Source: Bacteroides sp. An322
GTDB taxonomy: Bacteria > Bacteroidota > Bacteroidia > Bacteroidales > Bacteroidaceae
Assembly (NCBI RefSeq): GCF_002161765.1
Contig: NZ_NFIN01000016.1
Span: forward strand, 1-64,000
Direction of reading: 5' to 3'
DNA: 64,000 nucleotides
Under the pieces are notes generated by a model. That model had not been told where the DNA came from, did no database searches, and saw nothing but the letters and a program-made list of their open reading frames with translations. Of the stretch, positions 17,604-26,731 are shown piece after piece; position 1 is the stretch's first letter; every line of letters starts with the position of its first letter. The position numbers and the translations under genes were made by a program.

Positions 17604-18398
17604 TTATTTCGGTTGTTTGCCAATGTATGCTAAAATACCTCCGTCTACATAAAGAATATGTCCATTTACAAAATCAGAAGCATCGGATGCTAAAAATATA
17701 GCCGGACCCATCAAGTCTTCGGGAGTACCCCAACGGGCAGCCGGAGTCTTCGATACGATAAATGCATCAAACGGATGACGAGAACCGTCCGCTTGACGTT
17801 CACGCAAGGGAGCGGTTTGCGGAGTAGCGATATAGCCCGGACCGATACCGTTGCATTGGATGTTGTATTCGCCATATTCCGAAGCGATGTTACGGGTCAG
17901 CATCTTCAAGCCGCCCTTAGCTGCCGCGTATGCCGATACGGTTTCGCGACCCAATTCACTCATCATAGAGCAAACGTTGATAATCTTTCCATGCCCTTTC
18001 TTTATCATACCCGGAATAACCGCTTTTGAAACGATAAACGGAGCATTCAGGTCGATATCAATCACCTGGCGGAACTCGTCTACCGTCATATCACACATCG
18101 GGATACGTTTGATGATACCCGCATTGTTTACCAGAATGTCTATCACGCCCAACTCTTTTTCTATCTGTGCCACGAGAGCTTTTACTGCTTCTTCGTCGGT
18201 CACATCGCAAATATACCCTTTAGCATCGATGCCTTTTGCCTTATAATCTGCAAGAGCCTGTTCCAAATGCTTTTGTGAACGGCAATTAAACGCAATCTTA
18301 GCACCCGCCTGAGCAAAAGCTTCAGCAATGGCAAATCCTATGCCGTATGCACCGCCTGTTACAAGGGCTACTTTGCCTTCCAATGAAAAATTAACCAT
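17604..18398 (-). CDS. SDR oxidoreductase, gluconate 5-dehydrogenase / KduD-like
   Basis: A 264-residue classical short-chain dehydrogenase. The NAD(P)-binding motif TGGAYGIG lies near residue 14, NNAG follows in the middle, and the catalytic set is Ser in VCSMMS with Tyr and Lys in YAAAKGG. It most resembles enzymes interconverting 5-keto sugar acids and (2-keto-3-deoxy)gluconates in uronate catabolism. The start at 18398 (MVNFSLEGKVALVTGG) is preferred over an upstream ATG at 18434. It is monocistronic with its own terminator. Usual partners such as kduI are not beside it, so the substrate is inferred. Confidence 0.85.
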   Translation of the reverse strand: MVNFSLEGKVALVTGGAYGIGFAIAEAFAQAGAKIAFNCRSQKHLEQALADYKAKGIDAKGYICDVTDEEAVKALVAQIEKELGVIDILVNNAGIIKRIPMCDMTVDEFRQVIDIDLNAPFIVSKAVIPGMIKKGHGKIINVCSMMSELGRETVSAYAAAKGGLKMLTRNIASEYGEYNIQCNGIGPGYIATPQTAPLRERQADGSRHPFDAFIVSKTPAARWGTPEDLMGPAIFLASDASDFVNGHILYVDGGILAYIGKQPK

Positions 18399-18509
18399 AA
18401 TGTTTTTAAGTTTTAATATTAAGTTAAGTAACAAATCTGTATCGGTTTACTCCATAATGGTTTGTGGGCACGGAGTTCCGTTAACGAGCACAAATATACT
18501 ATTTCTTTT

Positions 18510-19904
18510 TTATTGTGCCAATATTTCACACACTTTATCTTGAAAGAGGCGTGCTTTTCTTCCGCTCAATACATTTTGATTGATGATAGCGAACGCAAGA
18601 AGGTCTCCTTCCGCCGAACGGACATAGCCGGCAAGCGAACTGACCCCTTTTACGGTCCCGGTCTTGGCATGTACATTACGGAACACATTGCTTTTCCGCA
18701 TCCGGTAACGGAGAGTCCCGTCTACGCCCGCTATAGGCAAAGCTTCATAGAAAGGTTCGAAGACTTCCTTATGGGCATACGCATATTTCAGGTATGCCAC
18801 CAACAGGTCGGGCGAAATGTAATTATACATCGACACACCGCTCCCGTCTACAATGTTGTAGTTATCCGGCTCTTTTTTAATCTGATACCGCATGAAACGC
18901 TCTACCGCCTTTTGCGCATCCTCGGCACTTACGTTTTTCTTGCCTGCGCCAATAGACAAATGATAGAATAGAGCCTCGGCACAAAGGTTATCGCTCTTTT
19001 TTAAGGCTTGCTTCAATACCTCTTCCAAGGGACGGGACACCTTATATATATATGTCCCCTCTTCGGGACACACTCCATACGCCAATGAATCCAATCCGAT
19101 GTGCTTTTGTCTCAACTTATAGGCAAACGTATGTAAAAAGAAGTCTTGAGAAGAAAACATACTCAATAATTGCCCGCATGCCCGATTGGCATTCCCCGTG
19201 ATATGAATGGTATTATCATTGTGCATCCAGTCGCGCTCGATTCTTAACCTCCCGCAATGAGGAATATGGCATACGGCACGATTGTCTATCGCATAATAAT
19301 CCGATTCGGGAACGGTCTCCACTTCAGGGCGGTGCCCTCTTTGCGTAGGCTTCACCGATACGCTTACGCATCCCCGGTTGAGCATCAAGGGAGATAAATA
19401 CGGCTGGAACGAATATTGCGCATCATCCCATGCCCAGCCTGAACCCCAATAAACGGAATCCATTACCGAGACATCCGCCACAAGCTTCCCTTCCACCGTA
19501 CGGATGCCTGCCCGAAGAACCGCTCCCACTAAGTCATCCAAATCATCTTCCATAAATTCGGGGTCGAAACCGCCTATCAAGAACAAATCACCATGCAAAA
19601 CACTATCCGCATCCAAAGTGCCCGTATAAGCCAAACGGGTATCGAAGGTGTACGCTTCGCCCAGCCGAGCCAAAGCCGTGACCGATGTTATCACTTTCTC
19701 TACCGAAGCGGGACGGTATAATTTCCGGTCCTGATAGGCATACACCGGCTCGCCTTTGGTAAGATTGAAGACCGAAATGCCCACTTCGGATGTCTGCAAG
19801 AGGGCAGAAGACGATACTAACGAATCAAGCCGGGCGGCAATGTCCTGCCCGTATAGCCGGAAGATTCCTGCCCAAAGCAATAGAATAAAGCTGAGTTTTC
19901 TCAT
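18510..19904 (-). CDS. dacB: D-alanyl-D-alanine carboxypeptidase/endopeptidase (PBP4 type)
   Basis: Periplasmic peptidase family S13 enzyme that trims peptidoglycan stem peptides and cross-links. Of 464 residues the first 19 form a signal peptide. The active-site motif SVEK (Ser67-Lys70) lies in RPASVEKVITS, the second motif in VDGSGVSMYN, and the third is KTGT in the C-terminal part. The length agrees with E. coli PBP4 (477). It is flanked by separate units and transcribed alone. Confidence 0.93.
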   Translation of the reverse strand: MRKLSFILLLWAGIFRLYGQDIAARLDSLVSSSALLQTSEVGISVFNLTKGEPVYAYQDRKLYRPASVEKVITSVTALARLGEAYTFDTRLAYTGTLDADSVLHGDLFLIGGFDPEFMEDDLDDLVGAVLRAGIRTVEGKLVADVSVMDSVYWGSGWAWDDAQYSFQPYLSPLMLNRGCVSVSVKPTQRGHRPEVETVPESDYYAIDNRAVCHIPHCGRLRIERDWMHNDNTIHITGNANRACGQLLSMFSSQDFFLHTFAYKLRQKHIGLDSLAYGVCPEEGTYIYKVSRPLEEVLKQALKKSDNLCAEALFYHLSIGAGKKNVSAEDAQKAVERFMRYQIKKEPDNYNIVDGSGVSMYNYISPDLLVAYLKYAYAHKEVFEPFYEALPIAGVDGTLRYRMRKSNVFRNVHAKTGTVKGVSSLAGYVRSAEGDLLAFAIINQNVLSGRKARLFQDKVCEILAQ

Positions 19905-19925
19905 AAAAACATCTAATTATTTTAT

Positions 19926-20057
19926 CAAACGCAGAGACGCAAAGACGCGAAGAATTATTTTTTAGAGAGGGCAAAGCACACAGAGATTAATGTTTCCTTA
20001 TGCGTACTTTGCTTTCTCTAAACAATAGATTTTGCGCTTTTGCGTCTTTGCGTTCAA
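19926..20057. repeat. dispersed inverted repeat of CGCAGAGACGCAAAG type
   Basis: The left arm near 19926-19950 and the right arm near 20033-20057 are complementary (AACGCAGAGACGCAAAGACGC with its reverse complement). The sequence between them also carries CACAGAG. It is a GC-shifted relative of the CACAGAG repeats at 7853 and 58333. Confidence 0.6.
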
Positions 20058-20061
20058 TCAA

Positions 20062-21402
20062 TCATAAGTCTCTAAACAATTCGCCCACCGTGGGATGCGG
20101 GAATACATACCTCCGGAAAGCGTCTAACGTCGCTCCGTCTTCTACTAACATACCGCCCAACACAATAAGTTCGGAAGCCGGATTGCCCAACAAATGCACG
20201 CCCAATACCTTATTATCGGCATCCGCCAATACTTTCATCCACCCGTTCTCGCCTTCATTCTCGGCTACAAAACGCCCGGAATAGGTCATCGGGAACTTGA
20301 TTGCCCGGTATGCGATGCCTTCTTTTTGCAGGGCTTCTTCGGTCTTCCCTACCGATGCCACTTCGGGATGCGTGTAGACCACACCCGGTATGGCGCGATA
20401 GCTCATCCGCTCTGCCTTGCCCAAGATAGCCCCTACGGCGATTTCGGCTTCCCGTACCGCCGTATGCGCCAAAAGGGAAACTCCGTTCAGGTCTCCGCAC
20501 GCATAAACATTCGGAACCGAGGTGCGGAGTTGCCCGTCCACCTTGATGCAATGCCTTTCGGTATATTCCAAGCCTAAGTTTTCCAGCCCGAAACCTTCCG
20601 TCACCGGACGCCGGCCTACGCTTAAAAGCAATTTTTCTGCCGCTACACAAGCTTCCTCGCCCTCCGACTCGTAACATACGTAAATGCCCGAATCGTCTTG
20701 CTTCAACTGGGTCACCTTCGCTCCCAACTTGAAGACAACGCCCCGTTTGGCGTATTCAGCCCGAAGCAACGAAGCGATTTCCCGGTCGATGCCGTTCAGT
20801 ATCTCGTCCATCATCTCGATAACGGTCACTTTCACGCCCAAATCGCAGAAGAACGAAGCGAACTCCATGCCGATAACGCCTCCTCCCACAATCACCAGCG
20901 ATTGGGGAAGCGCCTTATTATCAAGTGCTTCGCGGTGCGTCCAATACGCCACTTTATCAATGCCCGGAATAGGTGGGATAACCGTCTGGCTTCCCGTGCA
21001 AAGTATCAGGTGTTCACACTCATACGTCTCTTCTCCGCAACGCACGGTATTCTTGTCTACGATAGATGCCTCTCCGTTCACCAACGTGACATGTGCCGCG
21101 TTCAGCTTCGCCTTGATGCCTAGCACTAACTTACGCACGACCTTCGCCTTGCGTGCTATCATCTTCGGCAAATCGCAAGTAATTGCATCGGCACTTACAT
21201 TATACTTGCGTGCGTTCATGCATATATATGAAAGCTTCGATGCATATAGGAGCGTTTTCGTGGGGATGCATCCTTCATTGAGGCACACACCGCCTACGTT
21301 ATTCTTTTCAAACAAGACCACGCTCAATCCCGCCTTGCCGGCAAGTTCGGCGGCGGTATATCCGGCTGGTCCTCCGCCGATAATCGCTACTTGGTATTTC
21401 AT
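20062..21402 (-). CDS. lpdA: dihydrolipoyl dehydrogenase
   Basis: Flavoprotein that reoxidises lipoyl groups of 2-oxoacid dehydrogenases or the glycine cleavage system using NAD+. The 446-residue protein has the FAD motif GGGPAGYTAAE, the redox-active disulfide Cys40/Cys45 in GGVCLNEGCIPTK, the NAD-binding motif VGGGVIGMEFAS and the catalytic His436-Glu441 pair in FPHPTVGE. No lipoate-dependent dehydrogenase subunit is adjacent, so its complex cannot be assigned here. Confidence 0.93.
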   Translation of the reverse strand: MKYQVAIIGGGPAGYTAAELAGKAGLSVVLFEKNNVGGVCLNEGCIPTKTLLYASKLSYICMNARKYNVSADAITCDLPKMIARKAKVVRKLVLGIKAKLNAAHVTLVNGEASIVDKNTVRCGEETYECEHLILCTGSQTVIPPIPGIDKVAYWTHREALDNKALPQSLVIVGGGVIGMEFASFFCDLGVKVTVIEMMDEILNGIDREIASLLRAEYAKRGVVFKLGAKVTQLKQDDSGIYVCYESEGEEACVAAEKLLLSVGRRPVTEGFGLENLGLEYTERHCIKVDGQLRTSVPNVYACGDLNGVSLLAHTAVREAEIAVGAILGKAERMSYRAIPGVVYTHPEVASVGKTEEALQKEGIAYRAIKFPMTYSGRFVAENEGENGWMKVLADADNKVLGVHLLGNPASELIVLGGMLVEDGATLDAFRRYVFPHPTVGELFRDL

Positions 21403-21426
21403 GGTGTTTTTCTATATCAGGTTACT

Positions 21427-21816
21427 TTATTCTTCCGCATATTCCATCATCGGGTTCGCTTCTTTCATGCTGGCAATGAAAGCCTTCCGGTCTTTCGGGT
21501 CGAGAGTGACATGCCCCTTGGTATGGCGCAACACGATTTGTTGGCTCTTCCACGCCTTTTTGCGGTAAATCAGTTTCGATATGCCATGGAAACGCGCCAC
21601 GCCCGTAAATCCCCGGCGGATCCATACATCCCCGTTGTCTCTGATTTGGATACGGGTCAGCATTTGGTCTAATGTCAACCCCAACGGACCCAGCAATCCG
21701 AACAACCCCCAATAATTTTCTCTGTCCAAGCAAATCCAGACTATCGCCAATGCTAATACCACGATGAGGGTAATCCACTGGTACGAGATTTTCCGGACTC
21801 TAAATGATTTTGCCAT
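21427..21816 (-). CDS. small membrane protein with PH-like C-terminal domain
   Basis: A 129-residue protein with two hydrophobic segments at about residues 13-50, followed by a beta-rich soluble domain (IQIRDNGDVWIRRGFTGVARF...). The architecture parallels its upstream neighbour, suggesting an ancient duplication. The two genes are 12 nt apart and likely co-transcribed. No function is known. Confidence 0.65.
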   Translation of the reverse strand: MAKSFRVRKISYQWITLIVVLALAIVWICLDRENYWGLFGLLGPLGLTLDQMLTRIQIRDNGDVWIRRGFTGVARFHGISKLIYRKKAWKSQQIVLRHTKGHVTLDPKDRKAFIASMKEANPMMEYAEE

Positions 21817-21828
21817 AACGTTTGTATT

Positions 21829-22254
21829 TTATTCCACATTCGGTTTATTATCCACATTCATCTTCTTTTGTATCCATGCCTTAAAATCTTCGGCACGCCG
21901 GGGAGAGATTTGCACGGTGCGCTCCTTGCCTCCTTTCCGGTACACGATTTCAATCCGTTCCGCCGATAATGCCGGAGCAATGGAAAACGATTTCACCCGT
22001 TTCATGCTTACAATCGAACTGACCTCGATTTCGATATTCGGAACGAAGCGTCCGCTTTCTATCCGCAATCTTCCGTCCGCCGTGATGATATAGCACGTAT
22101 GAATCAGCATTTCAATCTCGAAAACCATTGCCACGGCTATCAGAATCATAAGAACCGTGTAATGGAACCAAAAGAAATCGAAGAGCAAAAAGGCGGTAAT
22201 GACCATGATTAACCCATACCACCAGCCTACTTCCGAATGAAATGTCCTGTTCAT
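21829..22254 (-). CDS. bacterial PH domain membrane protein
   Basis: A 141-residue protein: a membrane hairpin at about residues 12-50, then a beta-rich domain with YIITADGRLRIESGRF and SIVSMKRVKS, the pattern of bacterial PH (YdbS/YdbT-like) domains. These proteins are poorly characterised. It precedes the second small membrane protein of the same layout. Confidence 0.7.
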   Translation of the reverse strand: MNRTFHSEVGWWYGLIMVITAFLLFDFFWFHYTVLMILIAVAMVFEIEMLIHTCYIITADGRLRIESGRFVPNIEIEVSSIVSMKRVKSFSIAPALSAERIEIVYRKGGKERTVQISPRRAEDFKAWIQKKMNVDNKPNVE

Positions 22255-22366
22255 TTATCTTATTCTTTTTATTATTTCTCGGTGAAGATAGTAAATAATT
22301 TAGAGAAAACGGCAAGTTTCGATGAAAAAAGAAGAAAAGGGACATACGAGGGTGGAAGTTTTTTTG

Positions 22367-22374
22367 TAGTTTTG
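22367..22374 (+). promoter_or_regulatory. -7 box of nadB
   Basis: TAGTTTTG, a perfect TAnnTTTG match 23 nt before the nadB start. The -33 region has no clear TTTG. Confidence 0.5.
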
Positions 22375-22397
22375 CATCCGACATATACGTTTTATCT

Positions 22398-23981
22398 ATG
22401 ATAAGGAAATTTGATTTTCTCGTTATCGGTTCAGGAATTGCCGGAATGAGTTTCGCGCTCAAGGTGGCGCATAAAGGTTCGGTCGCATTGATTTGCAAAG
22501 CCGGACTGGAGGAAGCGAATACGTATTTTGCACAAGGAGGAATCGCTTCCGTGACCAATCTGAAGGTGGACAATTTCGAAAAACACATTCATGATACCAT
22601 GGTTGCGGGTGACTGGATAAGCGACCGTGCCGCCGTAGAAAAAGTGGTGCGCAATGCTCCCGCACAAATCGAACAATTAATCCAATGGGGTGTGAACTTC
22701 GATAAAAAAGAGGACGGAGAGTTTGACTTGCACCGCGAAGGCGGTCACTCGGAGTTCCGCATCCTGCATCATAAAGACAATACCGGTGCTGAAATTCAAA
22801 CCAGCCTGATTGAAGAAGTGAAACGTCACCCGAATATCACCGTCTTCACCAATTTTTATGCCGTAGAGATTATCACCCAACACCATTTGGGCATCATCGT
22901 TACCCGCCATACGCCGGGCATTAAATGCTATGGCGCATACGTGTTGAATGAAGCCACGGGCGAAGTAGATACCTTCCTTTCGAAGGTTACGGTAATGGCT
23001 ACAGGCGGATGTGAAGCGGTTTACCGCCATACGACAAACCCGTTAGTAGCAACCGGAGACGGCATCGCTATGGTCTATCGTGCCAAAGGCATCGTAAAGG
23101 ATATGGAATTCATCCAATTCCACCCGACCGCCTTATACCATCCGGGCGACCGCCCCAGCTTCTTGATTACGGAAGCCATGCGAGGCTATGGAGGCGTGTT
23201 GCGTAATCTGTCAGGAGAAGAATTCATGCAAAAATACGACCCACGCTTGTCTTTGGCTCCGCGCGACATCGTAGCCCGTGCCATCGATAGCGAAATGAAG
23301 CAACGGGGAGAAGACCATGTGTACCTTGACGTGACCCACAAAGACCCCGAAGAAACCAAGAAACATTTCCCGAACATCTACAAGAAATGCCTGAGCTTAG
23401 GAATCGATATCACCAAAGATTACATCCCTGTAGCCCCAGCCGCCCATTACTTGTGCGGAGGTATCAAGGTAGACCTTGACGGGCAATCGAGCATCAAACG
23501 CCTCTATGCCTTGGGCGAATGTTCTTGCACCGGCTTGCACGGAGGCAACCGTTTGGCTTCCAACTCGTTGATAGAAGCTATTGTATATGCCGACTCTGCC
23601 GCTAAGCACGCTTTGAGTGTACTCGACCGATACGATTTCAACGAAGATATCCCCGAATGGAATGCGGAAGGCACCATGAACAATGAAGAGCGCATCTTGA
23701 TTACGCAAAGCATGAAAGAGGTGAATCAGATAATGGAATCCTACGTAGGAATCGTACGGAGCAACCTCCGCTTAGTACGTGCATGGAACCGTCTGGATAT
23801 CTTATACGAAGAGACTGAACGCTTGTTTAAGCGCGTGAAAGCTTCCCGTGAGATATGCGAACTGCGCAACATGATTAATGTAGGCTATCTGATAACCCGC
23901 CAAGCTATGGAACGGAAAGAAAGCCGGGGCTTGCATTTCACCATCGACTATCCGCATGCGCAACGAAGCGAAACCGAATGA
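22398..23981 (+). CDS. nadB: L-aspartate oxidase
   Basis: FAD enzyme converting L-aspartate to iminoaspartate, the first step of de novo NAD synthesis, and related to succinate dehydrogenase flavoproteins. The 527-residue protein shows GSGIAGMSFALK at the N-terminus, the FAD/substrate loop FAQGGIASV, HREGGHSEFRILHHKD, QFHPTAL, and the capping-domain signature LYALGECSCTGLHGGNRLASNSL. nadA and nadC are not in the window. It faces rnc, with a long hairpin between them. Confidence 0.95.
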   Translation: MIRKFDFLVIGSGIAGMSFALKVAHKGSVALICKAGLEEANTYFAQGGIASVTNLKVDNFEKHIHDTMVAGDWISDRAAVEKVVRNAPAQIEQLIQWGVNFDKKEDGEFDLHREGGHSEFRILHHKDNTGAEIQTSLIEEVKRHPNITVFTNFYAVEIITQHHLGIIVTRHTPGIKCYGAYVLNEATGEVDTFLSKVTVMATGGCEAVYRHTTNPLVATGDGIAMVYRAKGIVKDMEFIQFHPTALYHPGDRPSFLITEAMRGYGGVLRNLSGEEFMQKYDPRLSLAPRDIVARAIDSEMKQRGEDHVYLDVTHKDPEETKKHFPNIYKKCLSLGIDITKDYIPVAPAAHYLCGGIKVDLDGQSSIKRLYALGECSCTGLHGGNRLASNSLIEAIVYADSAAKHALSVLDRYDFNEDIPEWNAEGTMNNEERILITQSMKEVNQIMESYVGIVRSNLRLVRAWNRLDILYEETERLFKRVKASREICELRNMINVGYLITRQAMERKESRGLHFTIDYPHAQRSETE

Positions 23982-24031
23982 GAAAACATTAAATAGGAAT
24001 AAAAAAATATTGCTTTTAGATTCTATCAGCC

Positions 24032-24093
24032 AACACATACGGCTGCATCGGCTTATGAAGCTATATGCGTAAGCTGATGCAGCCGTATGTGTT
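24032..24093. terminator. 24-bp hairpin between convergent nadB and rnc
   Basis: Arms 24032-24055 and 24070-24093 pair over 24 bp with a single mismatch (G-U when read as minus-strand RNA) and a 14-nt loop. It begins 4 nt past the rnc stop. The T-run is weak on the nadB side, and on the rnc side T's occur only after another roughly 10 nt. Confidence 0.55.
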
Positions 24094-24097
24094 TGCG

Positions 24098-25060
24098 TTA
24101 GGAGTTGGCTGATGTTTTGCTTTGATTTGCCTCTTCTCGGAAAGCGGCTTCTTCCGCTTCGGCGATGATGCGCTCTGTATCATCGTAGCGTTCGGTGATG
24201 ATTTCTTCCCGAATGTCTATCGTTTCATTTTCAATGCTTTCCGTTACGCTGGGAGAATCTTCCGTATATACCGGGTCTGTCTCTTTTTCGCGTTCGGCTT
24301 TTGACGTAAAGATGGCATCAATGAATTGAGGGTCCGACTTGATTTTTCTTAATGTCTCGTGTGCGGCTTCTTGTTGTGATTCTTTTTTTGAATAGCCTTT
24401 TCCTGTTCCGGCAGGGACATTCTCCACGAGTATTTGCGTATTGAAAATCGGATTCAGTTCATCATCAAGCGATTGGTTGACCAAATTGAATTCTATTTGG
24501 AATTTGTTCTTTTGGCTCCATTCAATGAGCTTCGACTTGAAGTTGACTTCCTTGCGTGAGATTTTATCAATGTCAAGGTATTGGTTGATGATGCGTTCTT
24601 CCATGAACTTCTTGCATGCCCGATAGCCTCTGTCCAGATAGAGTGCGCCAATCAGGGCTTCAAACGCATTGCCGCCCATATAGCTGTTGTGTGAAGATTG
24701 GCGTGTGGTGAATTTCACTAATTTGTCCAATCCGATTTGACCGGCTATATGGTTTAAGGTTTCCCGTTGTACGATTTTAGAACGTGTATTGGTTAAGAAT
24801 CCTTCGCGTTTGCCTTCGAACCGTTTGTACACAATATCGGCTACTACGGCGTCTAAAATTGCATCGCCAAGAAATTCCAGACGTTCATTGTTCAGCAAGC
24901 GTCCTTTTTCGTTCTTGATAGAAGACGACTTGTGGAGCAATGCCTGCTTATAAATGTTGATGTTACGCGGATAGAATCCGGTCATTCGATAAAAACAAAG
25001 ATAAGGCTCCTTGTCCTTGCGGAAAAGGAGTCTTATCTTATCTATAGTATTGCTAAACAC
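24098..25060 (-). CDS. rnc: ribonuclease III
   Basis: Double-strand-specific endoribonuclease for rRNA and mRNA processing. The signature NERLEFLGDAILDAVVADI starts at about residue 58 and supplies the metal-binding acidic residues. A second acidic site is in GNAFEALIGALYLDRG, and a double-stranded RNA-binding domain spans about 175-245. The protein has 320 residues against 226 in E. coli. The extra roughly 70 C-terminal residues are acidic (Glu, Asp, Thr) and probably disordered. It starts 4 nt after the fabF stop, in the acpP-fabF-rnc operon. Confidence 0.94.
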   Translation of the reverse strand: MFSNTIDKIRLLFRKDKEPYLCFYRMTGFYPRNINIYKQALLHKSSSIKNEKGRLLNNERLEFLGDAILDAVVADIVYKRFEGKREGFLTNTRSKIVQRETLNHIAGQIGLDKLVKFTTRQSSHNSYMGGNAFEALIGALYLDRGYRACKKFMEERIINQYLDIDKISRKEVNFKSKLIEWSQKNKFQIEFNLVNQSLDDELNPIFNTQILVENVPAGTGKGYSKKESQQEAAHETLRKIKSDPQFIDAIFTSKAEREKETDPVYTEDSPSVTESIENETIDIREEIITERYDDTERIIAEAEEAAFREEANQSKTSANS

Positions 25061-25063
25061 AGT

Positions 25064-26329
25064 TTATTCGGTGTATTTTTTTACGATTACACATGCATTG
25101 TGTCCGCCGAATCCGAATGTATTGCTCAATGCGGCACGAACGGTACGTTGTTGTGCCTTATTGAAAGTAAAGTTCAGGCTATAGTCGATTTCTTCGTCAT
25201 TATCGCCTTCTTCGTGATTGATAGTGGGCGGTACAATGTCATTCTTTACAGACAATACACAAGCGATGGCTTCTACGCCTCCCGTCGCACCTAACAGGTG
25301 TCCGGTCATAGACTTGGTAGAACTGATATTCAGTTTATAGGCGTGTTCTCCGAAGAGTTCCTTGATAGCCTTTACTTCCGAGATATCGCCTACCGGAGTA
25401 GAAGTTCCGTGTACGTTGATATAGTCGATGTCTTCCGGGTTCATGCCAGCGTCTTCCAATGCGTTATGCATCACCAATTTAGCTCCCAAGCCGTCGGGAT
25501 GAGAAGCCGTCAAGTGATAAGCGTCGGCAGAAGCGCCTACGCCTGCAAGTTCGGCATAAATCTTTGCGCCACGTGCTTTGGCGTGTTCCAATTCTTCCAA
25601 AATCAAGCATCCGGCTCCTTCACCCATTACGAAACCGTCGCGGCTTCCGCTGAACGGACGAGATGCGTGTTGCGGGTCATCATTGCGGGTAGAGAGGGCA
25701 TGCATGGCATTGAATCCTCCTACACCAGCGGGGAAGATAGCGGCTTCGGCACCACCGGTAACGATGACATTGGCTTTGCCTAAACGGATATAATTGAACG
25801 CGTCTGCAATGGCATTCGAAGAAGAAGCACATGCAGAAGTCGTGGTAAAGTTAGGTCCGTGGAAACCGTACATGATTGAAATCTGTCCGGAAGCGATGTC
25901 GGCAATCATTTTAGGAATGAAGAACGGGTTGAATTTCGGGCCAATCGTGTCTTTGGTCTTCTCGTATCCTGCCACTTCTTCTTCGAACGTATGTATACCT
26001 CCGATACCTACGCCTAAGATGACTCCGATTTTGTTCAAGTCTTCTTTTTCTGTGTCAAGACCGGCATCTGTTACCGCTTCTTTGGCTGCTACTACCGCAT
26101 ATTGGGTATACAAGTCCATCTTGCGTGCCTCTTTGCGGTCGATGAAGTCAGTCGCATTGAAGTTTTTCACTTCACAAGCGAATTGAGTCTTGAACTTCGA
26201 TGCATCAAAATGAGTAATAGGTCCTGCTCCGCTTACTCCGTTTACCAGGTTTTCCCAAAATTCGGGAACTGTATTACCTACCGGAGTAACCGCACCAAGA
26301 CCTGTTACTACTACTCTTTTTAATTCCAT
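25064..26329 (-). CDS. fabF: beta-ketoacyl-ACP synthase II
   Basis: Condensing enzyme that elongates fatty acyl-ACP with malonyl-ACP. The 421-residue protein carries the Cys-His-His triad: Cys167 in TTSACASSS, His in NVHGTSTPVGD (about 310) and His in SMTGHLLGATG (about 347). It lies 12 nt after acpP, its substrate carrier, in one operon with rnc, an arrangement widely conserved in bacteria. Confidence 0.96.
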   Translation of the reverse strand: MELKRVVVTGLGAVTPVGNTVPEFWENLVNGVSGAGPITHFDASKFKTQFACEVKNFNATDFIDRKEARKMDLYTQYAVVAAKEAVTDAGLDTEKEDLNKIGVILGVGIGGIHTFEEEVAGYEKTKDTIGPKFNPFFIPKMIADIASGQISIMYGFHGPNFTTTSACASSSNAIADAFNYIRLGKANVIVTGGAEAAIFPAGVGGFNAMHALSTRNDDPQHASRPFSGSRDGFVMGEGAGCLILEELEHAKARGAKIYAELAGVGASADAYHLTASHPDGLGAKLVMHNALEDAGMNPEDIDYINVHGTSTPVGDISEVKAIKELFGEHAYKLNISSTKSMTGHLLGATGGVEAIACVLSVKNDIVPPTINHEEGDNDEEIDYSLNFTFNKAQQRTVRAALSNTFGFGGHNACVIVKKYTE

Positions 26330-26341
26330 ATACAGAATTAC

Positions 26342-26578
26342 TTATTTTGCGTTAGCCTCGATGTAAGAGATAGCGTCGCCTACAGTCTGGATTTTTTCTG
26401 CCTGGTCGTCAGGAATAGAAATACCGAATTCTTTTTCGAATTCCATGATCAGTTCTACAGTATCCAAAGAGTCTGCACCCAAATCGTTAGTGAAGCTAGC
26501 AGCCGGAGTAACTTCTGATTCTTCTACACCCAATTTATCAACGATAATTTTCTGTACTTTTGATGCGATTTCAGACAT
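26342..26578 (-). CDS. acpP: acyl carrier protein
   Basis: Small acidic carrier (78 residues) that holds growing acyl chains on a phosphopantetheine arm attached to Ser37 in the [10 protein letters not shown] motif. Length and acidity are typical. It is the first gene of acpP-fabF-rnc. Output should also feed lipid A acylation, relevant to the LpxL-like gene at 39.9 kb. Confidence 0.97.
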   Translation of the reverse strand: MSEIASKVQKIIVDKLGVEESEVTPAASFTNDLGADSLDTVELIMEFEKEFGISIPDDQAEKIQTVGDAISYIEANAK

Positions 26579-26630
26579 AATTTTGTTGTTTTAAGTTTAT
26601 AAATAGAATAATTTTGTTTAAATTTCGGTG

Positions 26631-26662
26631 CAAAGGAATAAATATTTCTCGTTCTATACAAA
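26631..26662 (-). promoter_or_regulatory. promoter of the acpP operon
   Basis: Minus-strand -33 TTTG (26662-26659) and a -7 TTCCTTTG (26638-26631, one mismatch at the second base), 20 nt apart. The leader is about 45 nt. Confidence 0.5.
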
Positions 26663-26731
26663 TATTCGGGCAAATAAATGTTGTTTCTTTGCACATTTTT
26701 ATATATTGTGTGCACGAAAAAGGACAAAAAT

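Noticed and set aside
24070-24110. Possible integron attC site next to the rnc hairpin
   Set aside because: The GTTAGGA does not fit the GTTRRRY core, there is no integrase, and no cassette array is present.
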